Positions 33,100 to 42,647 of a DNA stretch of 64,000 nucleotides are shown one piece after another. The stretch covers positions 630,001-694,000 of the forward strand of contig NZ_FSRS01000001.1 in NCBI RefSeq assembly GCF_900142935.1, read 5' to 3'. Positions within the stretch are counted from its first letter, which is position 1. The number at the start of each line of letters is the position of its first letter. The stretch is from Rhodovulum sp. ES.010. Lineage in GTDB: Bacteria > Pseudomonadota > Alphaproteobacteria > Rhodobacterales > Rhodobacteraceae. The notes beneath the pieces are model-generated. The model searched no databases, was not told the DNA's origin, and saw only the letters and a program-made list of their open reading frames with translations. Made by a program: the position numbers and the translations under genes.

Positions 33100-33133
33100 G
33101 CCTGCCGCGCCGCCAGGCGCGGTGGGCCGTTTT
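33100..33133 (+). terminator. Terminator-like hairpin between the betaine methyltransferase gene and metK
   Basis: A 12-bp stem with two G-U pairs (33100-33111 with 33116-33127) closes a GCCA loop and is followed by TTTT at 33130-33133. The U run is short, so read-through is likely. It could act as a partial terminator that lowers expression of the downstream SAM-cycle genes relative to the methyltransferase. Confidence 0.45.
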
Positions 33134-33217
33134 GCGCCGTCGCGACCCGACCCGGCCGCGCGGCGTCTGCGGGCGCGCGGCGCCCGCCATCCTGAAGACA
33201 ACGCGACGAGGAGACAG

Positions 33218-34402
33218 ATGAGCGACAAGACCTGGCTGTTCACCAGCGAATCCGTATCCGAGGGCCACTCCGACAAGGTATGCGACCGCATCTCCGATGC
33301 CGTGCTCGACGCCTATCTGGAGGCCGACCCGCAATCCCGCGTCGCCTGCGAGACGCTGGCCACGACAGACCGGGTGATCATCGCCGGCGAGGTGCGCGGC
33401 CCCGACGACGTGCGCCAGCATGTCGAGGAGATCGCGCGCATGGCGATCAAGGATATCGGCTACCAGCAGAAGGGCTTCTCGTGGAAGACCTGCGCCGTGG
33501 AAAACCTGCTGCACGAGCAGTCCGCCGACATCGCCATGGGCGTGGACGAGGGCGACAAGGGCGAGGAAGGCGCCGGCGACCAGGGCATCATGTTCGGCTA
33601 TGCCTGCACGGAGACCGACGAACTGATGCCCGCGCCAATCCAGTTCGCCCACCGCATCCTGCGCCACATGGCCGAGGACCGGAAATCCGGCCGTCAGACC
33701 CATTTCGGCCCCGATGCGAAAAGCCAGGTGACGCTGATGTATCGCGACGGCAAGCCGGTTGGCGTCGATACCGTCGTCGTCTCCACCCAGCATGCCGAGG
33801 AGGTGACGCAGGACAAGGTGCGCGCCCTGGTGCGGCCCTATATCGAGCGTGTGTTCCCTGAGGACTGGGTGCTGCCCGAGGACCGGCTGATCGTGAACCC
33901 CACCGGCAAGTTCGTGATCGGCGGCCCGGATGGCGACGCGGGCCTGACGGGCCGGAAGATCATCGTCGACACCTATGGCGGCGCGGCGCCCCATGGCGGC
34001 GGTGCCTTCTCCGGCAAGGACCCGACCAAGGTGGACCGCTCGGCCGCCTATGCGGCCCGTTATCTTGCAAAGAACGTCGTCGCCGCGGGGCTGGCCGAAA
34101 AAAGCCAGATTCAGCTGGCCTATGCGATCGGGGTGCCGGACCCGGTGGCGATCTACGTCAACACGCTCGGCACGGGCCGGGTGAACGAGGACGCGCTGGC
34201 CGCGCGGCTGCGCGAGATGGTGCGCCTGACGCCGCGGGGCATCCGCGAGCATTTGGGCCTCTTGAAGCCGATCTACACCCGCACCGCCGCCTATGGCCAT
34301 TTCGGTCGCGCCGCTGCGGAGGATGGCGGCTTCGCCTGGGAGAGGACCGACCTGGCCGACGAGTTGGCGCGCAGCTTCGGCGGCACCGCCGCGGCCGAGT
34401 GA
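33218..34402 (+). CDS. metK: S-adenosylmethionine synthetase
   Basis: MetK, 394 residues, makes SAM from methionine and ATP. Conserved features are [16 protein letters not shown] at the N terminus, [13 protein letters not shown], and the phosphate-binding loop [19 protein letters not shown]. The start at 33218 is preceded by GAGGAGA. It is the second gene of the betaine module, 133 bases after the methyltransferase and 25 bases before ahcY. Its placement argues for a role in supplying SAM for glycine methylation, whether or not another metK exists in the genome. No SAM/SAH riboswitch core was recognised in the upstream gap. Confidence 0.96.
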   Translation: MSDKTWLFTSESVSEGHSDKVCDRISDAVLDAYLEADPQSRVACETLATTDRVIIAGEVRGPDDVRQHVEEIARMAIKDIGYQQKGFSWKTCAVENLLHEQSADIAMGVDEGDKGEEGAGDQGIMFGYACTETDELMPAPIQFAHRILRHMAEDRKSGRQTHFGPDAKSQVTLMYRDGKPVGVDTVVVSTQHAEEVTQDKVRALVRPYIERVFPEDWVLPEDRLIVNPTGKFVIGGPDGDAGLTGRKIIVDTYGGAAPHGGGAFSGKDPTKVDRSAAYAARYLAKNVVAAGLAEKSQIQLAYAIGVPDPVAIYVNTLGTGRVNEDALAARLREMVRLTPRGIREHLGLLKPIYTRTAAYGHFGRAAAEDGGFAWERTDLADELARSFGGTAAAE

Positions 34403-34427
34403 ACACGGAACGAGACGAGGATACGAT

Positions 34428-35840
34428 ATGAACAAGCCTGAACAGATCGACGGCGACTACGCCATCAAGGACCTTTCGCTTGCGGGTTTTGGCCGCAAGG
34501 AGCTTGAGATTGCGGAGACGGAGATGCCGGGTCTGATGGCGTGCCGGGAGGAGTTCGGCGCGGCGCAGCCCCTGAAGGGCGCGCGGATCGCCGGCAGCCT
34601 GCACATGACGGTCCAGACCGCGGTTCTGATCGAGACGCTGGTGGCGCTGGGGGCCGAGGTGCGCTGGGCGTCCTGCAACATCTTCTCGACCCAGGATCAT
34701 GCCGCGGCCGCGATCGCCGAGGCGGGCATTCCCGTCTTCGCCGTCAAGGGCGAGACGCTGCCCGAGTACTGGGACTATTGCGACCGCATCTTCCAGTTCG
34801 CCGAGGGCGGCGCCAACCTGATCCTGGACGACGGGGGCGATGCCACGCTCTACATCCTGCTCGGCGCGCGGGTCGAGAACGGCGAGGACGACCTGATCGC
34901 GGTGCCGACCTCGGAAGAGGAAGAGGCGCTGTTTGCCCAGATCCGCAAGCGGATGGCCGAAAGCCCCGGCTGGTTCACGAAACAGCGCGACATGCTCAAG
35001 GGCGTCAGCGAGGAAACCACGACCGGCGTTCACCGTCTCTACGAACTGATGAACAAGGGCCTGCTGCCCTTCCCGGCGATCAACGTCAACGACAGCGTCA
35101 CCAAGTCGAAATTCGACAACAAGTACGGCTGCAAGGAAAGCCTGGTCGACGGCATCCGGCGGGCCACCGACACGATGATGGCCGGCAAGGTCGCCTGCGT
35201 CTGCGGCTATGGCGACGTGGGCAAGGGCTCGGCCGCCTCGTTGCGCGGGGCCGGCGCGCGGGTGAAGGTGACCGAGGTCGACCCGATCTGCGCCCTTCAG
35301 GCCGCGATGGACGGGTTCGAGGTGGTGCTTCTGGAAGACGTGATCGGCACCGCCGACATCTTCATCACCACCACCGGCAACAAGGACGTCATCCGCATCG
35401 AGCACATGCGCGAGATGAAGGACATGGCGATCGTCGGCAACATCGGGCACTTCGACAACGAGATCCAGGTGGCCTCCCTCAAGAACCACAAGTGGACCAA
35501 CATCAAGGACCAGGTGGACATGATCGAGATGCCCTCGGGCGCGCGGATCATCCTGCTGTCCGAGGGGCGGCTGCTGAACCTGGGCAACGCCACCGGCCAC
35601 CCCAGCTTCGTGATGTCGGCGAGCTTCACCAACCAGGTGCTGGCGCAGATCGAGCTCTGGACCAAGGGCGAGCAGTACGGCAACGAGGTCTACATCCTGC
35701 CCAAGCATCTCGACGAGAAGGTCGCCCGCCTGCACCTGGAGAAGATCGGCGTGAAGCTGACCGAACTCTCCACCGAACAGGCCGCCTATATCGGCGTCAC
35801 ACAAGAAGGCCCGTTCAAGCCAGAACATTACAGGTATTGA
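34428..35840 (+). CDS. ahcY: S-adenosylhomocysteine hydrolase
   Basis: AhcY/SahH, 470 residues, reversibly splits SAH into adenosine and homocysteine using tightly bound NAD. The NAD motif is [19 protein letters not shown] from about residue 257. Substrate-site segments [15 protein letters not shown] and [16 protein letters not shown] are intact, and the protein ends in the conserved FKPEHYRY. It removes the product inhibitor of the betaine methyltransferase. It lies 25 bases after metK and 12 bases before the adenosine kinase gene, so the three are one operon. Confidence 0.97.
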   Translation: MNKPEQIDGDYAIKDLSLAGFGRKELEIAETEMPGLMACREEFGAAQPLKGARIAGSLHMTVQTAVLIETLVALGAEVRWASCNIFSTQDHAAAAIAEAGIPVFAVKGETLPEYWDYCDRIFQFAEGGANLILDDGGDATLYILLGARVENGEDDLIAVPTSEEEEALFAQIRKRMAESPGWFTKQRDMLKGVSEETTTGVHRLYELMNKGLLPFPAINVNDSVTKSKFDNKYGCKESLVDGIRRATDTMMAGKVACVCGYGDVGKGSAASLRGAGARVKVTEVDPICALQAAMDGFEVVLLEDVIGTADIFITTTGNKDVIRIEHMREMKDMAIVGNIGHFDNEIQVASLKNHKWTNIKDQVDMIEMPSGARIILLSEGRLLNLGNATGHPSFVMSASFTNQVLAQIELWTKGEQYGNEVYILPKHLDEKVARLHLEKIGVKLTELSTEQAAYIGVTQEGPFKPEHYRY

Positions 35841-35852
35841 GGGGGCAGCGAC

Positions 35853-36845
35853 ATGAGCAAACTGACACCGCATATCGTGGGGCTGGGCAACGCGTTGGTG
35901 GACGTGGTGGCCTCGGTCGAGCCCGAAGTGATCGAACGCCACGGCCTGACGCCGGGCGGGATGCATCTGGTGGATGCCGAGGCGGCCCACGCGCTCTTCG
36001 CCGAGGTCGCCCCCGGAGTGCGCCAGTCCGGGGGATCGGTCGCCAATTCCATCGCGCATCTGGCCGATCTCGGCCTGAAGGGCACCTATCTCGGAAAGGT
36101 GGCCGACGACGAACTGGGGCGCACCTTCCGCGAGGAGATGGCGGGCATGGGCATCGCCGCCCCCGTGGCGTCGGCCGAGGACGCGAGCCTCGGGACCGGG
36201 CGCTGCGTGGTCCTGGTGACGCCCGACGGGGAGCGCACGATGAGCACCCATCTGGGGGCGGCGACCTCGCTGGCCCCGTCGGACATCGCCGCCGTGCAAC
36301 CGCGCGAGATCGATATCCTGTTCGTCGAGGGGTATCTCTGGGACGCGCCGCTTGGCGCGGCGGTGATAGAAACCGCCGCGCAGCTGGCCAAGGCGGCGGG
36401 GGCGCGCATCGCGCTGACCCCGTCCGACCCCGGCTGCGTCGAGCGCAATCGCGACGTGATGCTGAGCTTCATCGCGCGCCATGCCGACATCCTGATCGGT
36501 AACCAGCTCGAGGTCGGCGCGCTTGCCGGCCAGACCACGCCCGAGGCGGCGCTGGAATGGGCGCTTTGCCAGGTGCCCGTCGCCGCGGTCACTGAACACG
36601 AGAAAGGCTCGCACGTCGCCGACGGCGCGGAACGGCACCACGTCGCGCCGGCGCCGGTGCCGCGGGTCGTCGACAGCACCGGGGCCGGCGACGCCTATGC
36701 CAGCGGCTTCCTCGGCGGTCTCGCGCGCGGCGCGGCCGTTTATGAGGCCGGGCGGCTGGGGGCCGAACTGGCCGCGAAGGTGCTGGTGCATTACGGCGCG
36801 CGCGACGGCGCCGCAGCCCGCGCGATCGAGCTGCCGGCCGCGTGA
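35853..36845 (+). CDS. Adenosine kinase (PfkB family)
   Basis: A 330-residue PfkB-family sugar/nucleoside kinase. The N-terminal IVGLGNALVDVVASV, the SGGSVANSIAHLADLG substrate loop and the catalytic DSTGAGDAYASGFL motif (general base Asp) are those of alphaproteobacterial adenosine kinases. It would phosphorylate the adenosine released by AhcY to AMP, pulling SAH hydrolysis forward. The start lies 12 bases after ahcY with a GAGGGGG site. Family membership is certain; adenosine as substrate is inferred from the neighbours and the family branch. Confidence 0.88.
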   Translation: MSKLTPHIVGLGNALVDVVASVEPEVIERHGLTPGGMHLVDAEAAHALFAEVAPGVRQSGGSVANSIAHLADLGLKGTYLGKVADDELGRTFREEMAGMGIAAPVASAEDASLGTGRCVVLVTPDGERTMSTHLGAATSLAPSDIAAVQPREIDILFVEGYLWDAPLGAAVIETAAQLAKAAGARIALTPSDPGCVERNRDVMLSFIARHADILIGNQLEVGALAGQTTPEAALEWALCQVPVAAVTEHEKGSHVADGAERHHVAPAPVPRVVDSTGAGDAYASGFLGGLARGAAVYEAGRLGAELAAKVLVHYGARDGAAARAIELPAA

Positions 36846-36924
36846 GCGGGCGGCAGCGGGCCCGTGGCGCGCATCACACCTGCGTGCGCTTGTCATCGGC
36901 GCCGAACTCCACGAGGGTGGAAGG

Positions 36925-38775
36925 ATGATCCCGGATCGTCTTGCCAGATGGTTCGCGGGGCTCGTCGACGCGGAACGCGCCGCCGAGGGGCCGCCGCCGA
37001 GAACCCTGTTGCCTTACATGCGCTGGTTGCTGAGTGGGGCATGGCCCGCGATCGGTCTGGCGGCCGTCGTGTCGATGCTTGCGGGCACGTTCGAGGTGAT
37101 GACGGCGATGATGCTTGGCGTCGTGATCGACGCGGCGCAGAGCAGCGCGCCGGATCGCGTCTTTGTCGACAACGTGCTTCTGCTGGGCGGCGTCGCGCTG
37201 TTCTTCGTCGTGGTGCGGCCCGCCGCCTTCGGTGCGAACACCGCGATGCAGTCCCTCGCGCTGGCGCCGAACATCAACAACCTCGTCCTGTCGCGGCTGC
37301 ATCGCTGGACGCTGGGCCAGTCGGTAACGTTCTTCGACAACGACTTCGCCGGCCGCATCGCACAGAAACAGATGCAGTCGGCCCGCGCGGTCACCGATAC
37401 CGTGACGGACTTTATCTCGGCGGTCGTATTCGGCCTGGCCTCGATCGTCGGTTCGGCGCTTTTGATGCTGTCGATCGGGGGCGAGGTGGCGGCGATCCTG
37501 GCGGTCTGGATCGTGCTCTACCTGCTGCTCATCCGGGCTTTCATGCCGCGCATTCGTACGCGCTCGGCGTCTCGCGCCGCAGCACGGGCGATGGTATCGG
37601 GGCAGGTGGTGGATACGGTTACCAACATCAAGACCGTCAAGCTCTTTGCCCACCAGGACCACGAGGACCGCGCCGCGCTGAATGAGATGCGCCGGTTCCG
37701 CCAGGCCGCTTTCGAGTTCGGTCGCGTCTCGGCGTCGTTCCGGTTCCTGCTGATGACGCTGGCGGGCGTGCTTCCGGTGCTCGTGGTTGGTGCGACGCTC
37801 GCCCTCTGGACCGGTGGCGCGGCAAGCGTGGGCGACATTGCCGCTGCCGGTGCGGTGTCGATCCGGCTGGCGCAGATGAGTGGCTGGATCAGCAACACGC
37901 TTCTGGGGATGTATGCGCATATCGGCGAGATCGAGGACGGCATGCGCACGTTGACCCCGCCCCACGAGATCGAGGATCCGGCGCATCCGAGGCCCGCCGG
38001 CGGCCCACCGGTGATCGAATTCGATCATGTGACCTTCGCCTATGGGCGCCGAAGCGGTGGCGTTCAGGACATCGACCTGACGATCCACGAGGGCGAGAAA
38101 CTGGCCATCGTCGGTGCCTCGGGCGCGGGCAAGTCCACGCTGGTGGCGCTGTTGATGCGGCTCTACGACACCGAGGCGGGCGCGATCTGGGTCGGCGGCC
38201 GGGATGTGCGCGAGGTGTCGCAGGAAGACCTGCGCCAGCATATCGGCATGGTCACGCAGGAGACCGCGATGTTCAACCGCTCGGCGCGGGACAACATCCT
38301 TTATGGTCGGCCGGACGCCAGTGAGGAGGAGATGATCGCCGCCGCCCATCGCGCCCATGCGCACGGGTTCATCCAGGGGCTTAAGGATTTCCGCGGGCGG
38401 AGGGGCTATGACGCGTACCTGGGCGAACGCGGGGTCAAGCTGTCGGGAGGGCAGCGCCAGCGCATCGCGCTGGCCCGCGCGCTCCTGAAGGACGCGCCCA
38501 TACTTGTGCTGGACGAGGCGACATCGGCGCTCGATTCCGAGGTCGAGGCCGAGATCCAAGACGCGCTTCAAGAGGTTATCGAGGGCAAGACCGTTCTGGC
38601 GATCGCGCACCGCCTATCGACCATCGCCCAGATGGATCGCATCGTCGTGCTAGAAGGCGGAAGGATCGTGGAGCAGGGGAGTCACACCGAGCTGCTGGCC
38701 CGCCGCGGGCTCTATCATCGCTTCTGGAGCCGCCAGTCCGGCGGGTTCATCGGCTATGCCGAGGCGGTCGGCTGA
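36925..38775 (+). CDS. ABC exporter, fused permease and ATPase
   Basis: A 616-residue half-transporter of the MsbA/Atm1 exporter type. An N-terminal six-helix domain (about 35-340) precedes a nucleotide-binding domain with Walker A GASGAGKS (about 397-404), signature LSGGQRQRIALARAL and Walker B ILVLDEATSALD. The H loop (AIAHRLSTIAQ) is intact. It probably works as a homodimer in the inner membrane. The substrate is not evident. It lies 79 bases after the adenosine kinase gene with no clear terminator between, so read-through from the betaine operon is possible. Confidence 0.85.
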   Translation: MIPDRLARWFAGLVDAERAAEGPPPRTLLPYMRWLLSGAWPAIGLAAVVSMLAGTFEVMTAMMLGVVIDAAQSSAPDRVFVDNVLLLGGVALFFVVVRPAAFGANTAMQSLALAPNINNLVLSRLHRWTLGQSVTFFDNDFAGRIAQKQMQSARAVTDTVTDFISAVVFGLASIVGSALLMLSIGGEVAAILAVWIVLYLLLIRAFMPRIRTRSASRAAARAMVSGQVVDTVTNIKTVKLFAHQDHEDRAALNEMRRFRQAAFEFGRVSASFRFLLMTLAGVLPVLVVGATLALWTGGAASVGDIAAAGAVSIRLAQMSGWISNTLLGMYAHIGEIEDGMRTLTPPHEIEDPAHPRPAGGPPVIEFDHVTFAYGRRSGGVQDIDLTIHEGEKLAIVGASGAGKSTLVALLMRLYDTEAGAIWVGGRDVREVSQEDLRQHIGMVTQETAMFNRSARDNILYGRPDASEEEMIAAAHRAHAHGFIQGLKDFRGRRGYDAYLGERGVKLSGGQRQRIALARALLKDAPILVLDEATSALDSEVEAEIQDALQEVIEGKTVLAIAHRLSTIAQMDRIVVLEGGRIVEQGSHTELLARRGLYHRFWSRQSGGFIGYAEAVG

Positions 38776-38880
38776 GTCCCCCTGCCATCGGACGATGTGG
38801 CAGGCGCGCTTTGTGGCCCGCACCGGTGCGCTGCCCGAATGTCGGCAGGGTGATCGACCAAGCGCTGGCTTGGCGCGGCG

Positions 38881-39658
38881 CTAGGCGTCTCTCTGCAGAA
38901 GCCCCGCCCGAACGTAGAGGAGGCTGGCGGAAAACCAGGGCGTTGCGTGCAGATCGCCATGATTGTCGATGCCGAAGAACCGGTAGCCAAGGGGCAGGAG
39001 GAGCCGTTCCAGATCGGCGAAGCTGAGCCGCTTGGCATAGGCGTCCCCGAGGATGATCTCGGTCTCGATCACCTTGATCCGGCCCTGTTCCAGCGCACCT
39101 TGCGCGCCGGCAAGGACCGCTTCCTCGCGGCCCTGTGTGTCGATCTTCATCAGGTCCACGGCTGCGAGGCTGGTCTCGGCCAGATAGTCTCCACGGTTGT
39201 TACCGGAACGTCGTACAAATCGCGGGTGAGCTCCGCCGGCGCAATCCGACGTTGCGCGCGTCTGACACGGACCCATTCGGACGACTCGTCGACCGGCACG
39301 AAGCTGGACGTCGCGCTCTTGGCATTGGCATGAAAGCGAGCGGTCCCTGCCGGTCTCTGACACCGAGATGGTTCAGCCGGATTCCCTCTAGACCCAGGCA
39401 GGCGTCTTCCAGGACGCCGTAGTTCCCGCGGTCCGGCTCGAAGGCGTGAATCTGGCAGCCGGGAAAAAGCGCCCGAAACCGCGTGACGCTCTCACCGTAA
39501 TGCGCGCCGATGTCGAGGATGGTGAGGTCGGCCGGATTACGGTCCCCCAGCAGGTGCTGAAACGCGGCACCAAAGGGGCTCCCGCCGGTCCGGAAAGAAG
39601 AGGCCCGCGCGGCGCGACGCCTACGGGCCCGTCGTTTCAGAAGTGCCTTGATCGACAT
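38881..39658 (-). pseudogene. FkbM-type methyltransferase with two frameshifts
   Basis: Three frames join into a protein of about 260 residues that starts MSIKALLKRR. It carries the SAM motif LDIGAHYGESVTRFRALFPG and the FkbM pattern VDLMKIDTQGREEAVLAGA, and ends GLLQRDA. The first break is near 39331, where HANAKSATSSFVPVDE continues in the next frame after PLAF. The second is near 39190, before DYLAETSLAAVDLM. Each is repaired by restoring one base (CC near 39331, GG near 39190). FkbM enzymes methylate sugars or polyketides. As read, the gene is inactive, unless these are sequencing errors. Confidence 0.75.
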
Positions 39659-40000
39659 CCCGAGGTTCCTCTCCGCCACTCCCGTCGCCTGCCCCGGTTC
39701 TCCGCCCAGGCGCGGTCTTAGCACCGCTTGGTCATCTCGGCGACCACCGCCGGTGACCGGCGCGAATGGCCGGCCCGCCCCGAGCGCGCCGGCCGCAGCC
39801 GCAAGTCCCGAGGCCGCGCAGCCTCCCTGGCGGTCGCATGCCCTTGCACCGCCCGCAAAGACTGAACCTCAGCGCGAATTTTGTGTGGACTTTGCTTGCT
39901 ACCGGCACGTAAAATTAAACTGTAAGGGGCTTTTCAGTGTGAGCGTGCAATCCCCGCGCGAAGTCTGGAAAGAGTTGGTCGAGGCAAGGAGGGGAACAGG
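39659..40000. other. Intergenic region upstream of a small gene and the hybrid kinase
   Basis: About 340 bases without a recognisable gene. The part near 39885-39940 is AT-richer (GTAAAATTAAACTGTAAGGGG) and is a plausible promoter for the small gene at 40001 and the kinase operon. The left half is GC-rich and shows no motif I recognise. Confidence 0.45.
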
Positions 40001-40207
40001 ATGGAGCAGGACGGTCACCATGCCCTTGCGGAGGTATTCGTTACCGTCGAGGGCTTGATCACGTTCCTCGATGCGCTCGAAGCGCGTCATGGCGTGCGTG
40101 ACCCGAGGTTCGAGGAGGTGCGCAAAAAGCTGGACGCGGTGGCCGATTGCGTTCGGGGCACAATCGATGCGCCCGCAGGGCCCTTGGCGAGGGTAAGCCT
40201 GCGCTAG
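40001..40207 (+). CDS. Small hypothetical protein
   Basis: A 68-residue mostly helical protein (AEVFVTVEGLITFLDALEARHG, then RFEEVRKKLDAVADCVRGTI). A very strong ribosome site (AAGGAGGGG) lies 5-8 bases before the ATG. Codon use is like neighbouring genes. It precedes the hybrid kinase gene by about 120 bases on the same strand. I recognise no family. The size and helical prediction would suit a small regulator or adaptor, but there is no direct evidence. Confidence 0.5.
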   Translation: MEQDGHHALAEVFVTVEGLITFLDALEARHGVRDPRFEEVRKKLDAVADCVRGTIDAPAGPLARVSLR

Positions 40208-40328
40208 ACCGTGGCGCGCCATATCCACGGTTCCACCTCCCCGCGGTGCTTGCACGGCCTGTGCGTTTCACGCTTAGCTTGCCGGACCTTTCGCGCTTCG
40301 CGAACGGTTTGGCCGGGGTTAGGTGCGC

Positions 40329-42086
40329 ATGCGACGGGACGCCAGCAAGGAACTCGATCGGTTGCGTGCGCAAAGCGCCGCTGGCGACCCCGAGTTGCTC
40401 GCCGAAATCTTGCTGGTGTTCCTCTGCATCACTGTAAGTGCCTACGCCTTCGGCCTTTGGTGGCTCTATGGCTGGTATCTCGTCCAATACCTGTTGGTTC
40501 TGACCGAGCGCCATTTGTTGCGGAACCATCCGCACTGGAATTCCCGCGGCTATTTTCTCTTCATCCTCGCACTCAACCTCCTGATCGGCAGCAACTTCGC
40601 GCTTCTACCCGTGCTGCTCTGGGAGGTCGACCATGACGTGTTCAAGTTCGCAGTGGTCGCGCTGCTCACCGGTTCGACGCTCAACACATTTCTGGTGAGG
40701 GCGCGGGTCTGGCAGGCCATGCTGTGTTTCGTCCTGCCGAACGGCACCGCGATGTTCCTGATCGCGCTGTCATTCCGCCGGGAGAGCGACGTGCTGATGG
40801 ACACTGTCACTGCGGTGGTGATCGCCTTTGCGATCCTTGTTTACTTTCTTGTTTGCGTGCTGCATGCATTTCGCTGGCATGTGCGCCACGAGCGCACCGA
40901 ACAGAGCCTGGAACGCGCGCGCCGGTCCGAGGCTATCGGGCGGCTGACGGGCGGGATCGCGCATGATTTCAACAATCTGCTTTTCGTGATCATGGGCAAT
41001 CTCGAAGCGGTCCGCAGGATGTCGACCGACAAGCGGCAGATCGACCTGATCGACCGCGGCCTTCGCGCCACCGAGCGCGGTGCCGACCTGACTCGCAACA
41101 TCCTGCGCTTCGCGCGGAAGGCGAACCTGGCGCCACGCGTCGTGAACCTGAATTCCGTCGTCGAGGAGACCACGCGCTTTGCCGTGCGGACGCTGCCGGC
41201 CAATATCGCGATCGAGACCGACCTTGCGGACGATCTTTGGGAGGTGGAGACTGATGCGAGTTCCACCGAAAGTGCGCTGCTGAACCTCCTGCTGAACGCG
41301 TGCGACGCCATGCCAGAGGGCGGTCGGGTCCGGGTCGCGACCGCCAACCGGCGGGTCACGCGCGCCATGCCCCTCCGCGGCGGCGAGAGGCTTCCCGCTG
41401 GGCGCTATGCCACGATCTCGATCAGCGATACCGGGCGTGGGATCGCCGAGAGCGAGCTGCCGCGGATCTTCGAACCCTTCGAGTCCAGCAAGCCCGACGG
41501 CACCGGTCTTGGCTTGACAATGATCGACGTTTTCATGCGCGAGACCGGTGGCGGCATCGACGTGATTTCCGCCATGGGTGCGGGCACGACGTTCACGCTG
41601 TATTTCCGGGCGCGCCGGACAGGCGCGCCGCGTGTTGCCGCGACGCGGCGTGGAGGGCATATCGCCTTGGCCGCGCCCGGCGCGCGCGTGCTTCTGGTCG
41701 AGGACGACCTCGCCGTGCGCGAGGCGCTTCTTCGCATGCTAGATGGCACCGGCCACGAGATCCTGGCGGTCGAAAGCGGCGATGCGGCTTGGGCGCTATT
41801 TCAGGCGGACCCGGGCTTCGACCTTGTCGTCACGGACGTGGTTGTGCCGGGGCGGTTGCAGGGCGCGGCGCTGGCCGAAAAGATCCGCGTACGCCGCCCC
41901 GAATTGCCCGTGCTGTTCCTCTCCGGGCATGATTTCGGCGCGCTTTGCGCGCATCCGGGCGTGCGTGCGACGGATATCCGGCTGGCAAAGCCGGTGCGGC
42001 GGGCGCAGCTTGTCGAGGCCATTGCCATGGCACTGGACAGGAGCCAGCGGGCCAGCGATGGCGAATTGCCAGCGGAGGGGCATTGA
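40329..42086 (+). CDS. Membrane hybrid histidine kinase with receiver domain
   Basis: A 585-residue kinase. Five or six hydrophobic helices occupy about residues 25-180, with no obvious extracytoplasmic domain. They are followed by a HisKA box with His212 (TGGIAHDFNNLLFVIMGN), an HATPase domain (N box LLNACDAMPEGG, G boxes DTGRGI and GTGLGLT) and a C-terminal receiver with Asp503 (LVVTDVVVPG). ATG 40329 is preferred over GTG 40323 because of spacing to AGG. The signal is unknown. A MarR-type regulator and a stand-alone receiver follow on the same strand, suggesting a local signalling unit. Confidence 0.85.
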   Translation: MRRDASKELDRLRAQSAAGDPELLAEILLVFLCITVSAYAFGLWWLYGWYLVQYLLVLTERHLLRNHPHWNSRGYFLFILALNLLIGSNFALLPVLLWEVDHDVFKFAVVALLTGSTLNTFLVRARVWQAMLCFVLPNGTAMFLIALSFRRESDVLMDTVTAVVIAFAILVYFLVCVLHAFRWHVRHERTEQSLERARRSEAIGRLTGGIAHDFNNLLFVIMGNLEAVRRMSTDKRQIDLIDRGLRATERGADLTRNILRFARKANLAPRVVNLNSVVEETTRFAVRTLPANIAIETDLADDLWEVETDASSTESALLNLLLNACDAMPEGGRVRVATANRRVTRAMPLRGGERLPAGRYATISISDTGRGIAESELPRIFEPFESSKPDGTGLGLTMIDVFMRETGGGIDVISAMGAGTTFTLYFRARRTGAPRVAATRRGGHIALAAPGARVLLVEDDLAVREALLRMLDGTGHEILAVESGDAAWALFQADPGFDLVVTDVVVPGRLQGAALAEKIRVRRPELPVLFLSGHDFGALCAHPGVRATDIRLAKPVRRAQLVEAIAMALDRSQRASDGELPAEGH

Positions 42087-42210
42087 GATGGCCGTGCCCG
42101 GCGGGAAACGGCGCACGGGACTCGGGTCTCTCGGCTTTTCGGTGGGGCTGCCGGCGCGGCGTGCTACGGTCCGCCACTGCGGGCCCCCAGTGCAGTTGGT
42201 GAGGTGTGAG

Positions 42211-42639
42211 GTGAGTCCGGAAAGCTACGATCGTGGCGACATGGCCGTCGCCCTGTTGATGGAGCGCATCGTGCGCGGCGCCTATGACGGCGCCCGGCGG
42301 TCGGGAGAAATCCAGCCGCTGCAGTGGTCCATCCTGCGCTATCTGCAAAGCTACCCGCCGGAGCGGCGAACGCTCACGCGTATCGCGGCCTATCTCGACC
42401 TCACCCACGCGCCGATCAGCCGGGCAATCCGCACCATGGGTGCGCGCGGGCTGGTCGAGATGGATGACAATCCCGACGACGCCCGCTCGCATATCGTCTC
42501 GCTGACAGAGTGCGGTCGTGCTGCCCTGCGGGCTGATCCGATTCGCAAGATCGCCGACCGTATCGCCATCCTCCCAGAGGCCGACCGTCTTGCGATGCGC
42601 CGCGCGCTTCGAGGCATGGCGCTCGACAAGGGTGACTAG
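42211..42639 (+). CDS. MarR-family transcriptional regulator
   Basis: A 142-residue winged-helix protein with the MarR layout: helices around an HTH (TLTRIAAYLDLTHAPISRAIRTM) and a wing with the conserved D-x-R (DDNPDDARSHIVSLTECGRAAL). GTG 42211 has GAGG 6 bases upstream; ATG 42241 would remove the first ten residues. It lies between the hybrid kinase and a single-domain response regulator. MarR proteins typically bind palindromic operators and respond to small aromatic ligands or oxidation. No cysteine is present, arguing against a thiol switch. Confidence 0.82.
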   Translation: MSPESYDRGDMAVALLMERIVRGAYDGARRSGEIQPLQWSILRYLQSYPPERRTLTRIAAYLDLTHAPISRAIRTMGARGLVEMDDNPDDARSHIVSLTECGRAALRADPIRKIADRIAILPEADRLAMRRALRGMALDKGD

Positions 42640-42647
42640 ACAGACGA

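Noticed and set aside
33085..33217. Possible SAM/SAH or SAM-II riboswitch upstream of metK
   Set aside because: Rhodobacterales metK genes often carry a SAM/SAH riboswitch, so the gap was read for its conserved core. No CACAACGGCUUCCUG-like core or matching pseudoknot was found. Only GC-rich hairpins are present.
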